From positions 1 to 64,000 of the forward strand of contig CALDYJ010000064.1 of the NCBI GenBank assembly GCA_937941095.1: a stretch of 64,000 nt of DNA, in the 5' to 3' direction. Numbering within the stretch: position 1 is the first letter of the stretch; each line of letters begins with the position of its first letter. Position numbers and translations under genes: made by a program. Below the pieces are notes generated by a model, which was not told the origin of the DNA, did no database searches, and saw only the letters and a list, made by a program, of their open reading frames with translations. This DNA is from an uncultured Saprospiraceae bacterium (GTDB lineage: Bacteria; Bacteroidota; Bacteroidia; Chitinophagales; Saprospiraceae). This document shows, in pieces, positions 36,607-44,857 of this stretch.

Positions 36607-36999
36607 GCTTCAAAAGTAAAAAAAATTTAATATAAGCTTGAAGTCACAGAATCAGCAAATAGGTTAACGGCATTTTAATGTCTAAATGTATCCCAAAACT
36701 TACATTAAAAGTTAAGCGCATGTTGATACTTCTCAACAATAAACTTACATGAACAGATGATAAAAAATAATCCTTTATTTTAATCTAAATGTATTGGATA
36801 ATGTAAATGAATTTCTTAGACATGACAGCTAAATACATTAAATAAAAAACAATACATATATGCTTTATAAATAAACTATTATACAGATTATAATCAATTT
36901 TAATTTAAAAAATAATTCAAAAATATATGCCACTAAAAGCAATAAGAGACCCTATTTTAAGTATTTTAGCTTTATGTCTCCATCTATTAATACTACACT
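36607..36999. other. 393-bp AT-rich divergent intergenic region with small repeats
   Basis: No convincing gene. TCTAAATGTAT occurs at 36681-36691 and 36784-36794, and AAACTTACAT at 36696-36705 and 36741-36750, giving an A-B-B-A arrangement. TGTTGA-N6-TCAACA forms a short hairpin at 36721-36738. From about 36830 to 36930 the sequence is almost all A and T. It must hold the promoters of rnhB and the TPR gene. Confidence 0.55.
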
Positions 37000-38403
37000 A
37001 TGACAGATCCATTTAACAGAAATGAAAAAGCAGTGATAAGCTTGGTCGACTCTTATGAAAAGGTGTCACAAAATGGCTTATCAAAGAAGTTTAACGAGGA
37101 TGAGTATGTTAACCTATCAAGTTATTACAGTGATAATGGTGAATACGAAAAAGCTCATGAAGTTTTGAATGACGCGCTTGTTTATTATCCTTACTCTACT
37201 ACCTTCCTAATATGTAAATCTGAAATCTTAGTAGAAGAAACTAAATTACAAGAAGCCCTGGATGTGATTTCCCAAGCGGAAGCTTATTCTCCGTATGACT
37301 TTAATATTCTTTTAATCAAAGCAGACATTCTCAACCAATTAGGAGAAAATAAACAGGCATTAAATACCTTAGAAAAAGCTAGTGTTGAAAGTGATGAAAG
37401 TCTCTCTGAAATTTATTTGTTCAAGGCCATTATCCATGAACAATTAAAAAACACTACACACATGTTTGAAGCTACGCGCATGGCTTTAGAAGTTAACCAT
37501 AATAATTTAGAAGCTTTAGAGCACATGTGGTGGTGTGTAGAGATTACAGGTCAGTATCGAGAAAGTGTGAAGATACATAAGGAGATCATATCAAAAGATC
37601 CTTATTCCTATCTAGCTTGGTACAATTTGGGTTATGCATTTTTTAACCTGGAATTGTATGAAAAAGCTGCTAATGCCATGGAGTACTCCTACTTAATCAA
37701 TCAAGATTTTTATGAGGCTTATAAAATGGCAGGCGAATCTTATGTTCATTTAAAAGAGTTTACAAAAGCCAAAGATTGTTATACCGATTTGCTCGGCTTT
37801 ATAGAAGACGATAGTGAATTGTATGTTAAGATTGGTTACTGTTATGAAGAAGAAGGAGACATTGAAGCTGCTCGAAACCATTACTTAATTGCCATTAGAA
37901 AAGATAATAATGACCACCTTGCTTATTTTCACTTAGCGGAATTTTATAAAAAGCATATGGAATTTGATAAAGCGACAAGCGCTTATTTAAAAGCCTTGCA
38001 GATTGATGACAGGAACGAATTGTACTATTATAGTCTAGCTGATTTATATGTTCAGACTGAAGAGTTTGATAAGGCGATTCCGTTTTTTAGACAAGCTGCT
38101 GACATCGCCGCAGATGTACCTGATTATTGGTTAGACTTTGCTAATTTTTATTTGGTGAGGGATCGAAATCAAGAGGCGCTTGATATTCTTAATGAAGCTT
38201 TACAATACACGAGCGGACATGAAATTCTATTTTGTAAATCAGCTTGCTTATTTAGAATGGGGCAATTTACTTATGCAGAAAAATTGCTTCGAGAAGCTTT
38301 AATTTTAGAGCATGCTGATTTGAAAGTTCTTTTTGAATATGCACCAGAACTTGAAGAAAACATTAGAGTCCAAATGATTATCAATTATTTTGATCGGAAT
38401 TAA
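37000..38403 (+). CDS. TPR-repeat protein
   Basis: A 467-residue cytoplasmic protein made almost wholly of tetratricopeptide repeats: about eleven, from residue 35 to 450 (for instance YLAWYNLGYAFFNLELYEKAANAM, LYVKIGYCYEEEGDIEAARNHY, LAYFHLAEFYKKHMEFDKATSAY). No signal peptide or catalytic domain. TPR arrays are protein-interaction scaffolds; homologues in Bacteroidota are common single genes of unknown partner. It lies convergent to porQ with a 34-bp gap. Confidence 0.85.
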   Translation: MTDPFNRNEKAVISLVDSYEKVSQNGLSKKFNEDEYVNLSSYYSDNGEYEKAHEVLNDALVYYPYSTTFLICKSEILVEETKLQEALDVISQAEAYSPYDFNILLIKADILNQLGENKQALNTLEKASVESDESLSEIYLFKAIIHEQLKNTTHMFEATRMALEVNHNNLEALEHMWWCVEITGQYRESVKIHKEIISKDPYSYLAWYNLGYAFFNLELYEKAANAMEYSYLINQDFYEAYKMAGESYVHLKEFTKAKDCYTDLLGFIEDDSELYVKIGYCYEEEGDIEAARNHYLIAIRKDNNDHLAYFHLAEFYKKHMEFDKATSAYLKALQIDDRNELYYYSLADLYVQTEEFDKAIPFFRQAADIAADVPDYWLDFANFYLVRDRNQEALDILNEALQYTSGHEILFCKSACLFRMGQFTYAEKLLREALILEHADLKVLFEYAPELEENIRVQMIINYFDRN

Positions 38404-38437
38404 AATGAGTTGATCGTTTTTTTCAAGCATTAAACAA

Positions 38438-39487
38438 CTAAATCTTCTTAGTAAATCTTTGAATATTTGTAGAAATGCTTAAGTGATTAGTGCCACCTGC
38501 TAAGTGGTAAGCACCATGTCCATAGGAGATTTGAAACATCTTTAAACGGAAGCCTACGCCAAAAGAAAAGCCAGCAATAGATCTTAAATTTTGAACTTTA
38601 AGTTCTTTCTTCAGAAGGTGGTTGTACCCTATCCTTACATTAAACATTTTTCTCCTTCCAAAAAGGAATTCACCATTTACAATAAAATGTCTACCTAGGT
38701 TGTCAAAGAAAACCTTGGATGGACTATCTTCTGTTGCTAAGTCGCCTATGATGAGCGAATTTTCTTCATTGTCAGGATCATCGTAAAGAACATTCCACCT
38801 GTTTAAATTTGTATACACAATAGACCATCTAAAAGGTAAATGTTTTAATTGCTTTGATATACCTAATTGCATTTCAAAAGGAATGTCTTCTTTAAGGTCA
38901 TTGTAAGCTGAAAGTTGACCTCCAAAGCTTTTTGCCACTAAGCTTATGTTAAAGTTTGAACTTGTATCATGATACATTAGAGCAGCATCTCCAACTATGC
39001 CAGCTGAAGTATAGGTTTCCAATTTAGAAGAGATGATTTTCATGTTTATACCTGCGCTTAACTTATCATAAATTCTTTTAGAAGCACCAATGATAAAAGC
39101 ATTGTCGCTTCCAGTGAAAGTTCCGTTAATGTTTCCAAATACATCAGTCGCATCAAAGTCCCCATAAGAGAGAAATTTTGCTGCAGCATGAAAAGTCATG
39201 TCTAACTTATCTAGATGATGTGCATAAGCTGCATAACCTTCGCTAATCCCAGCAAGGTGAAAATTATAATTGAATGAAATCGCTTGATGCATATCCTTAT
39301 TAAGCGCACTAGGATTAGCATAGGCCAAGTTTAAGTCATCATCCAAAACAGCAATCAAATTTCCACCTAAACCTGTTATTCTTGCAGAAGGAGAAGTATT
39401 TAAGAATTCGTACACATTATTACCACCAATTTGGGCTGAAACAGCTGTGCTGAATAATAAAGTAAATAGGGTAAAATATAATTTCAT
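38438..39487 (-). CDS. porQ: Type IX secretion system protein PorQ
   Basis: A 349-residue outer-membrane barrel with a signal peptide (TLLFSTAVSAQ) and the PorQ opening GGNNVYEFLNTSPSARITGLGG. PorQ works with PorU, PorV and PorZ at the cell surface in the attachment complex that cleaves T9SS sorting domains and links cargo to the outer membrane. It matches the T9SS cargo at 17227-19746. Its ATG overlaps the stop of the upstream MORN-repeat gene (TAATG), so they form one translational unit. The usual neighbour cytidylate kinase gene is not present on either side. Confidence 0.88.
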   Translation of the reverse strand: MKLYFTLFTLLFSTAVSAQIGGNNVYEFLNTSPSARITGLGGNLIAVLDDDLNLAYANPSALNKDMHQAISFNYNFHLAGISEGYAAYAHHLDKLDMTFHAAAKFLSYGDFDATDVFGNINGTFTGSDNAFIIGASKRIYDKLSAGINMKIISSKLETYTSAGIVGDAALMYHDTSSNFNISLVAKSFGGQLSAYNDLKEDIPFEMQLGISKQLKHLPFRWSIVYTNLNRWNVLYDDPDNEENSLIIGDLATEDSPSKVFFDNLGRHFIVNGEFLFGRRKMFNVRIGYNHLLKKELKVQNLRSIAGFSFGVGFRLKMFQISYGHGAYHLAGGTNHLSISTNIQRFTKKI

Positions 39488-40116
39488 TATTGGTTTACAT
39501 TTGTTGAATCAGCGAGCCAAGTAGTTTTGCAGATCCCGAGATCACAATCCATTTTTTTTATGAGTTTCCCATTTTCATCATATAACTCTAGTAGACCATG
39601 TTCCTTGTTGCCATCTATGTTTTCTTCTGTTGTTTTATAAGTTCCTTTAGCTTTTAAAGCACCGTTTTCGTGGTATTCGACAAAAGGACCGTTTTCCTCA
39701 TTGTTTTCAAACAAGACGGTTTCTTTTAGTTGTTTGTTTTTATAATAATAGTTCCATTTACCAGTCATAGCACCATTAGCATAAATACCGGTAGCTTGTA
39801 CATTATTGTTCGCTCTAAAGGAAGTGTATTGCCCTTCAAAAACACCATTGTTATAGGTTTCAAGGACAGAAGTATCTCCGTTTTCAAAAAACATAATGCG
39901 TTTTCCGTCCAATTTATCATTTTTGTAATTAGCTAATTCTTCAAGCGCACCTTTAGCATAGAATTTTTTGTATTCACCTTGTTTGCTTTGATCGGTCTTA
40001 TTTCGCTTATATTTTTCCACTAGATTACCAGCTTCGTCTTTTTTCTCAATCATTTCGAGATCATTATTACAGGCAAAAAAGAGCCCGAGCAATAAAAGAA
40101 GCGTCAATTTATTCAT
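39487..40116 (-). CDS. MORN-repeat lipoprotein
   Basis: A 209-residue predicted lipoprotein (lipobox FFAC, Cys16). Repeats of the MORN-2 variety fill residues 40-190 (GEYKKFYAKGALEELANYKN, DGKRIMFFENGD, GKWNYYYKNKQLKETVLFEN, GPFVEYHENGALKAKGTYK). Databases often call such proteins toxin-antitoxin antidotes, a label with no support here. It is co-translated with porQ by a one-base stop-start overlap, suggesting an envelope or T9SS-related role, which is an inference from position only. Confidence 0.8.
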   Translation of the reverse strand: MNKLTLLLLLGLFFACNNDLEMIEKKDEAGNLVEKYKRNKTDQSKQGEYKKFYAKGALEELANYKNDKLDGKRIMFFENGDTSVLETYNNGVFEGQYTSFRANNNVQATGIYANGAMTGKWNYYYKNKQLKETVLFENNEENGPFVEYHENGALKAKGTYKTTEENIDGNKEHGLLELYDENGKLIKKMDCDLGICKTTWLADSTNVNQ

Positions 40117-40198
40117 ATACTTAGCTTAACGATTAAAGTTAGATTAGATTATACCTTTAGCATAGATATAAACCATTTGTAAGCTTGAAGATAAACAG

Positions 40199-40233
40199 AA
40201 AAGGCCCATCTTAAAATAAGATGGACCTTTTTT
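40199..40233. terminator. Rho-independent terminator after ugd
   Basis: AAAAGGCCCATCTTA (40199-40213) pairs with TAAGATGGACCTTTT (40217-40231), 15 bp with one mismatch that becomes a G-U pair on the minus strand, around a 3-nt loop. It ends the minus-strand ugd transcript before the MORN/porQ unit; Ts lie at both ends. Confidence 0.8.
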
Positions 40234-40260
40234 ATTCAGTGTGTGGTTTAGCCTAAGAGG

Positions 40261-41592
40261 CTATGCTGAATATTCTTTCATAAGAATTGGGTTTCTCCCA
40301 ATGCTCTCATAATGAATGTCTATGCTATTCATCTTGTGTAAGTCATAAAGGTTTCTACCGTCAAATATGGCTTTTCTTTTAAGTGCTGCAGCAACTCTAG
40401 CAAAATCTGGAGTTCTAAATACACTCCATTCAGTGATGATTGCTAAAACATCTGCACCTTCGATGGCGTCGTATTGATCTTTAGCAAGCTCAATTTTATC
40501 ACCAAATATTTCCTTCACGTTTTCCATTGCTTCAGGATCGAAAGCTTTTATCTTGGCTCCTGCATCAAGCAATTCTTGCATAATGTATAATGCCGGTGCT
40601 TCTCTTATGTCATCAGTATTTGGTTTGAATGCGATACCCCATATCCCTATGGTCTTACCATTTACATCTCCACCAAAGTAGTTGATTATTTTTTTAGAAA
40701 GTATTGTTTTTTGAATCATGTTAACATTCATTACAGACTTCAAAATCTTAAAGTCGTAATCAAACTGACCTGCTGTTTTAGCAAGTGCTTGAACATCTTT
40801 TGGAAAACATGAACCTCCATATCCTACACCAGGGAATAAAAATCTTTTTCCGATTCGAGAATCACTTCCCATACCCATTCTAACCATGTCTACATTAGCT
40901 CCTACCTTTTCACATAAGTTAGCGATTTCATTCATAAATGAAATTCTAGTTGCTAAGTAAGAATTAGCAGCATATTTAGTCATTTCTGCAGATCTTTCAT
41001 CCATAAAAATGATTGGATTTCCTTGTCTTACAAATGGCTCATAAAGTTGTTGCATCAACTCTTTAGCTTTATTTGAAGAAGTCCCAATGACCACTCTGTC
41101 TGGCTTCAAGAAATCATCTACAGCTACACCTTCTCTTAGGAATTCAGGATTAGAGACTACATCAAAAAGGTCTTCATTTAAATTTTGGACGATTATGTCA
41201 TGCACTTTTTCAGCAGTTCCTACAGGAACAGTACTTTTGTCTACAATAACCTTATAGTCTTTGATGATTAAAGAAAGTTGTTTTGCTACGCCTAGTACGT
41301 AAGACAAATCAGCAGAACCATCCTCACCAGGTGGAGTTGGAAGTGCTAAGAAGATAATCTGAGCATCTTCAATGGCTGATCCCAAATCAGTAGTAAAGTG
41401 TAATCTACCTTGTTTTGTGTTTCTTTCGAAAAGTAATTCTAGACCAGGTTCAAAAATGGGCACAACGCCATTTTTCATTTTCTCTACCTTTTCTTTATCA
41501 ATGTCGACACAAACGACATCATTTCCTGTTTCTGCGAAACAAGTTCCAGTCACTAAGCCAACATAGCCAGTACCAACGACAGCAATCTTCAT
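40261..41592 (-). CDS. ugd: UDP-glucose 6-dehydrogenase
   Basis: A 443-residue NAD-dependent enzyme that oxidises UDP-glucose to UDP-glucuronate for surface polysaccharides. The N-terminal Rossmann fold opens with VVGTGYVGLVTGTCFAE; the catalytic Cys is in YGGSCFPKD near residue 260; the C-terminal UDP-binding domain contains GIAFKPNTDDIREAPA. The family also includes UDP-N-acetylmannosamine dehydrogenases, but this form fits the UDP-glucose branch. It has its own promoter (41660-41688) and terminator, and no capsule genes adjoin it. Confidence 0.93.
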   Translation of the reverse strand: MKIAVVGTGYVGLVTGTCFAETGNDVVCVDIDKEKVEKMKNGVVPIFEPGLELLFERNTKQGRLHFTTDLGSAIEDAQIIFLALPTPPGEDGSADLSYVLGVAKQLSLIIKDYKVIVDKSTVPVGTAEKVHDIIVQNLNEDLFDVVSNPEFLREGVAVDDFLKPDRVVIGTSSNKAKELMQQLYEPFVRQGNPIIFMDERSAEMTKYAANSYLATRISFMNEIANLCEKVGANVDMVRMGMGSDSRIGKRFLFPGVGYGGSCFPKDVQALAKTAGQFDYDFKILKSVMNVNMIQKTILSKKIINYFGGDVNGKTIGIWGIAFKPNTDDIREAPALYIMQELLDAGAKIKAFDPEAMENVKEIFGDKIELAKDQYDAIEGADVLAIITEWSVFRTPDFARVAAALKRKAIFDGRNLYDLHKMNSIDIHYESIGRNPILMKEYSA

Positions 41593-41659
41593 TAAACGTT
41601 AAGTTTTAATAGTTATACAAATATTAAACCGGTAGGGGAACTCTCATTTGGATGGATAA

Positions 41660-41688
41660 CAAAAATAACAATCAATTCCTAAAAACAA
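41660..41688 (-). promoter_or_regulatory. Putative ugd promoter
   Basis: Minus strand TATTTTTG (41660-41667) with TTG at 41686-41688, 18 bases apart, about 70 bp before the ugd ATG. It overlaps a perfect inverted repeat (41674-41696). Confidence 0.45.
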
Positions 41689-41696
41689 TAGGAATT
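41674..41696. repeat. Inverted repeat between ppiD-like gene and ugd
   Basis: AATTCCTA (41674-41681) and TAGGAATT (41689-41696) form a perfect 8-bp stem with a 7-nt loop. It could end the isomerase transcript or act as an operator, since it covers the -33 side of the putative ugd promoter. Confidence 0.5.
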
Positions 41697-41783
41697 TGCC
41701 AACCATTATGAGTATTACCTATACACATATTAGAACTAAATACTATGCCAAATGGCTAGGCTGTTTATTGTTATGATTTATTA

Positions 41784-43919
41784 TTAATAAAAAACATGTC
41801 TATTGTCTTCAACTTCAGCATTTTTTCTCATTGCTGCCATCAAATTCTGTCTTGTCATGGTTTTTAACCTTGATGATTCTTCCTTTCTCAATGCTGCAAC
41901 ATTTGGGCTATTTCCAGTATCAGTTTTATTGATAAGTTCCAAAATAAAGACTCCGTTTTCCCCAAGAATAGGATTTGAGACTGAACTTTGACTTAAATTT
42001 GCAGCTGCAGCGATTACTTTAGGTTCGTTTCCAAGCCCAGGTATAAAAGAAGAAGACAAACTAACAGAAGTAAGGCTGTCTACCTTCGTGCCATATTCTG
42101 CAGCGATCGAAGACATTCCTTTGCCAGCAATTTTTGATTTAATGATGCTAGCTTTCTTTTCATTCATCACCTTTAGCATAATTTCATCCCTTACATCAGC
42201 TAAATTAGGCATACCCGCACCTTGAATGCTTTTTAGACCTGCTACAACATATCTTGTATTATAAGTCTCAAAAGTTTTTGGATCACTAAAAGAGTAAGTG
42301 TAAAAATTAGGAGATAACTGTCCAACATCTGGATCGTCATTGAAGGCCCATCTTACAAGGTCTCTTGATGCATTATCTTGACCTAAATTACCTACTATGT
42401 AATCGTTAGCTTTTAGGCCTGGAGTTGTTTCAATGCTTAGGTTCGGATTTTGTTCAATTAATTTTGGTAGGTCAGCAATGTTTTCATGCTCGTTGACAAA
42501 ATTTTGAACAGTTTCTTCAATCGCCTCTTGAGTAGCTAAACTAGGTACAATAGATTTTGTAATGTAAGCTATTTTCACACTTGGGTCTTGGCTTAAATAT
42601 TTTCTATCATTTACTTTTAATAAGTGCACTCCAAATTGGGTAATTACTTGTCTTACTTCACTACCCTTAGATGTGAAGAATGCTACATCATTAAACTGCT
42701 GAACCATTGCTCCTTGAGCGAAGTATCCTAAGTCACCGCCCTTAGCTTTATTACTTACATCATCACTAAGCTCTTTTGCTAATTCAGAAAAAGATTGGCC
42801 GCCGTTGATCAAGTTCAAAACGCTATCAGCCTTTGCTAAAGCTGGTCCGTAAGAATTGGGATCTGCTTGCTCTGCTCTAAACAAAATATGTTGAGCTTTT
42901 ACAGAGTCCGGAATCACTTTCTTGTCCACAACTTTTGCTAGTTTATAGTAACCTGCATCAACATAAGGTCCAATTACATTTCCAATACCTCCTGCAAAAA
43001 CATCATTTGCTATGGCTCCTAAAGCAGCTTTTTTGGCATAGCCGGGAATGATCTCTCCACCATTGATGCTGACAAAGGTAGAATCATTATCAGTTGATCT
43101 AAAGTCATTTATTAAAGCTGATAAAGCATTCTTTATAGCTGCAGAATCTGCATTGGTTGGAGCAACATTAAAAGTTACGTATTCCAATCTTCGCTGTTCT
43201 TCATCACTTTTAAAAAGAGAAGAATTACTATTCAAGTAAGTATTTAATTCTTGGTCAGATACATTAGCACTTGAATCATCTATATCACTAAATGGAATTC
43301 TCACGTAATTGAAGTCAAGTTTTTGATTTCGCTCAGATCCCATTGATTCGACCATCCAACTAGGCGTATACATTCCTTGTGAGACTAAACTTGAAAGTTT
43401 AGTTTGGAGCCGATCTTTTATGATTTGATTTTCTTGTTCAATCCAATAGTAATATGCATTAGGATTGGTTTCTTTTAATTGTTTAGTTTCAATTAGATTT
43501 TTGAACTCATTGAGTCTGTTTCTATCGACTTGGCCATTTTGGCCTCTAAAAGTACTCTGAATGATAGGACTTAAATTTGTACCAAATTGAAGGTCCATTA
43601 ATTCTTCATTACTAACGGTCAATCCAAGTTTCTCTCCTTCTTCTTTCAATATAGATTCTTCTACAAAGAAATTCCAGAGGCTTTCTTTTTGGCCATAGGT
43701 ATTTCCTTTACTTCCTTGGTATAAGATTCTTTCAGCTTGGTTGAAACGATCGTAGCTAATGGACTTGCCATTTATTTCGCCTAAAGAAGTTCTACCACTT
43801 TGGCCAAAGGCTCCGGTGCTACTATTGAACATATCCATCATGATGAAGGCTGCCAATCCGAGACCGATTAAAAGGATCAATACCCAACTGTGCTTTCTAA
43901 TTGTGCTAATTCGTACCAT
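41784..43919 (-). CDS. Membrane-anchored peptidylprolyl isomerase, PpiD/SurA type
   Basis: A 711-residue periplasmic folding factor. One N-terminal membrane anchor spans about 13-32 (WVLILLIGLGLAAFIMMDMF), followed by a SurA-like chaperone region (40-230) and one parvulin domain at about 345-455 (KAQHILFRAEQADPN, GGDLGYFAQGAMVQQFNDVAF, QVITQFGVHLLKV). A second, degenerate parvulin-like segment may follow (about 560-690). PpiD-type proteins help newly exported outer-membrane proteins fold. It stands as a single gene with a textbook promoter at 43964-43994. Confidence 0.9.
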   Translation of the reverse strand: MVRISTIRKHSWVLILLIGLGLAAFIMMDMFNSSTGAFGQSGRTSLGEINGKSISYDRFNQAERILYQGSKGNTYGQKESLWNFFVEESILKEEGEKLGLTVSNEELMDLQFGTNLSPIIQSTFRGQNGQVDRNRLNEFKNLIETKQLKETNPNAYYYWIEQENQIIKDRLQTKLSSLVSQGMYTPSWMVESMGSERNQKLDFNYVRIPFSDIDDSSANVSDQELNTYLNSNSSLFKSDEEQRRLEYVTFNVAPTNADSAAIKNALSALINDFRSTDNDSTFVSINGGEIIPGYAKKAALGAIANDVFAGGIGNVIGPYVDAGYYKLAKVVDKKVIPDSVKAQHILFRAEQADPNSYGPALAKADSVLNLINGGQSFSELAKELSDDVSNKAKGGDLGYFAQGAMVQQFNDVAFFTSKGSEVRQVITQFGVHLLKVNDRKYLSQDPSVKIAYITKSIVPSLATQEAIEETVQNFVNEHENIADLPKLIEQNPNLSIETTPGLKANDYIVGNLGQDNASRDLVRWAFNDDPDVGQLSPNFYTYSFSDPKTFETYNTRYVVAGLKSIQGAGMPNLADVRDEIMLKVMNEKKASIIKSKIAGKGMSSIAAEYGTKVDSLTSVSLSSSFIPGLGNEPKVIAAAANLSQSSVSNPILGENGVFILELINKTDTGNSPNVAALRKEESSRLKTMTRQNLMAAMRKNAEVEDNRHVFY

Positions 43920-43963
43920 TCTACTTGTATTTTAATACAATTTTTTATGTTTAAAAAGGAATG

Positions 43964-43994
43964 CAAAGGTACTACCTTTGTTCCTCATTTTCAA
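43964..43994 (-). promoter_or_regulatory. Promoter of the PpiD-like gene
   Basis: Minus strand TTG (43992-43994), a 20-base spacer, then TACCTTTGCA (-7 box 43964-43971). It lies 45 bp before the ATG. The -7 box is half of a perfect 17-nt palindrome, CAAAGGTACTACCTTTG (43964-43980). Confidence 0.7.
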
Positions 43995-44016
43995 AATTTT
44001 ATGAGCTTCGAAGGCC

Positions 44017-44595
44017 TTATTTTTTAAGATATTCTGCCGCATTTTCTAAGTCGGCGTAAAATTCAGGTCCATATCTTCTCTCGATAGCATCTTGTACGAA
44101 TTTATACAAGGGTAGTTGCTCTTTTTCACCTTTATCGCAAGCGGCGCTACAAATGTCCCATTCTTCATAATTTAGCGCTTCGAATCCAGTCTGTTTATTT
44201 TGTGTTACTCTAATAGGATATAAGTGACAAGAAATTGGTTTTTTAAAATCGATCAAGCCTTCTGTCCAAGCTTTTTCTATGCCACATTTAGCGATGAAAT
44301 TCTCGTCATAGGTCATAAAAGCACAAGCATTGCTTTCGATTAAGGTTGTTCCATTTTCTTTTGGTTCATCATAATAAACAGAAGTTCCTTTCTTTTCAAT
44401 GGCTTCGATGCCCTCTTTTGTTAAGAAAGGTTTTACGATAGGATATATTTTATCTAATGTTTCTAGCTCTTGTTTTTCTAAGGGAGCTCCCCAATCTCCT
44501 TCCCAACAACATGCCCCCTTGCATGCATTCAAGTTGCAAAGAAATTTCTTCTCAAAGATTTCACTGCTTACTAATATATCTTGAATAACAACCAT
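44017..44595 (-). CDS. DUF3109 family Cys-rich protein
   Basis: A 192-residue cytoplasmic protein with clustered cysteines: CNLNACKGACCWEGDWGAPL near residue 21, then CAFM, CGIEKAW, SCHLYPIR and DICSAAC. This is the DUF3109 pattern in Bacteroidota, related to the YkgJ-type zinc- or iron-sulfur-binding group; the eight or so Cys are likely metal ligands. Function unknown. It lies behind the isomerase on the same strand in reverse order, with that gene's promoter in the gap between them. Confidence 0.85.
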   Translation of the reverse strand: MVVIQDILVSSEIFEKKFLCNLNACKGACCWEGDWGAPLEKQELETLDKIYPIVKPFLTKEGIEAIEKKGTSVYYDEPKENGTTLIESNACAFMTYDENFIAKCGIEKAWTEGLIDFKKPISCHLYPIRVTQNKQTGFEALNYEEWDICSAACDKGEKEQLPLYKFVQDAIERRYGPEFYADLENAAEYLKK

Positions 44596-44857
44596 AAGAT
44601 TTAATTTGATCTTGATCTCAATTTTGCCTCTTGAAAGAGCAAGTTTAGCATTTTTCTAAAAAACAAGATACCTATTTCGAACACTTGGTAATGACGGATA
44701 AAATGAAAAAAACGCAAATCAAGGGAAAATGTGAGAACAATTCTGCAATATGGCAGTTAAACAAAGAAAAAAGACTGAAGAAGGAGTGATTAAAAGTGAC
44801 TTAATTCTCATTGAAAATGTCTAATTTTAAAGCTTACAAAAATATCTAAATAATACA

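Noticed and set aside
36607-36999. Replication origin
   Set aside because: AT-rich with small repeats, but no DnaA boxes and no dnaA, dnaN or gid genes nearby.
36927-37016. 29-residue hydrophobic frame overlapping the TPR gene start
   Set aside because: Overlaps the start of the real gene in another frame; no supporting signal.
39487-40116. Possible toxin-antitoxin antidote
   Set aside because: The label is a common database name for MORN-2 proteins; no toxin gene is adjacent and the protein is a lipoprotein.
44750-44824. 24-residue frame MAVKQRKKTEEG... before citrate synthase
   Set aside because: Too short, no ribosome-site or conservation evidence, though its lysine-rich start looks protein-like.
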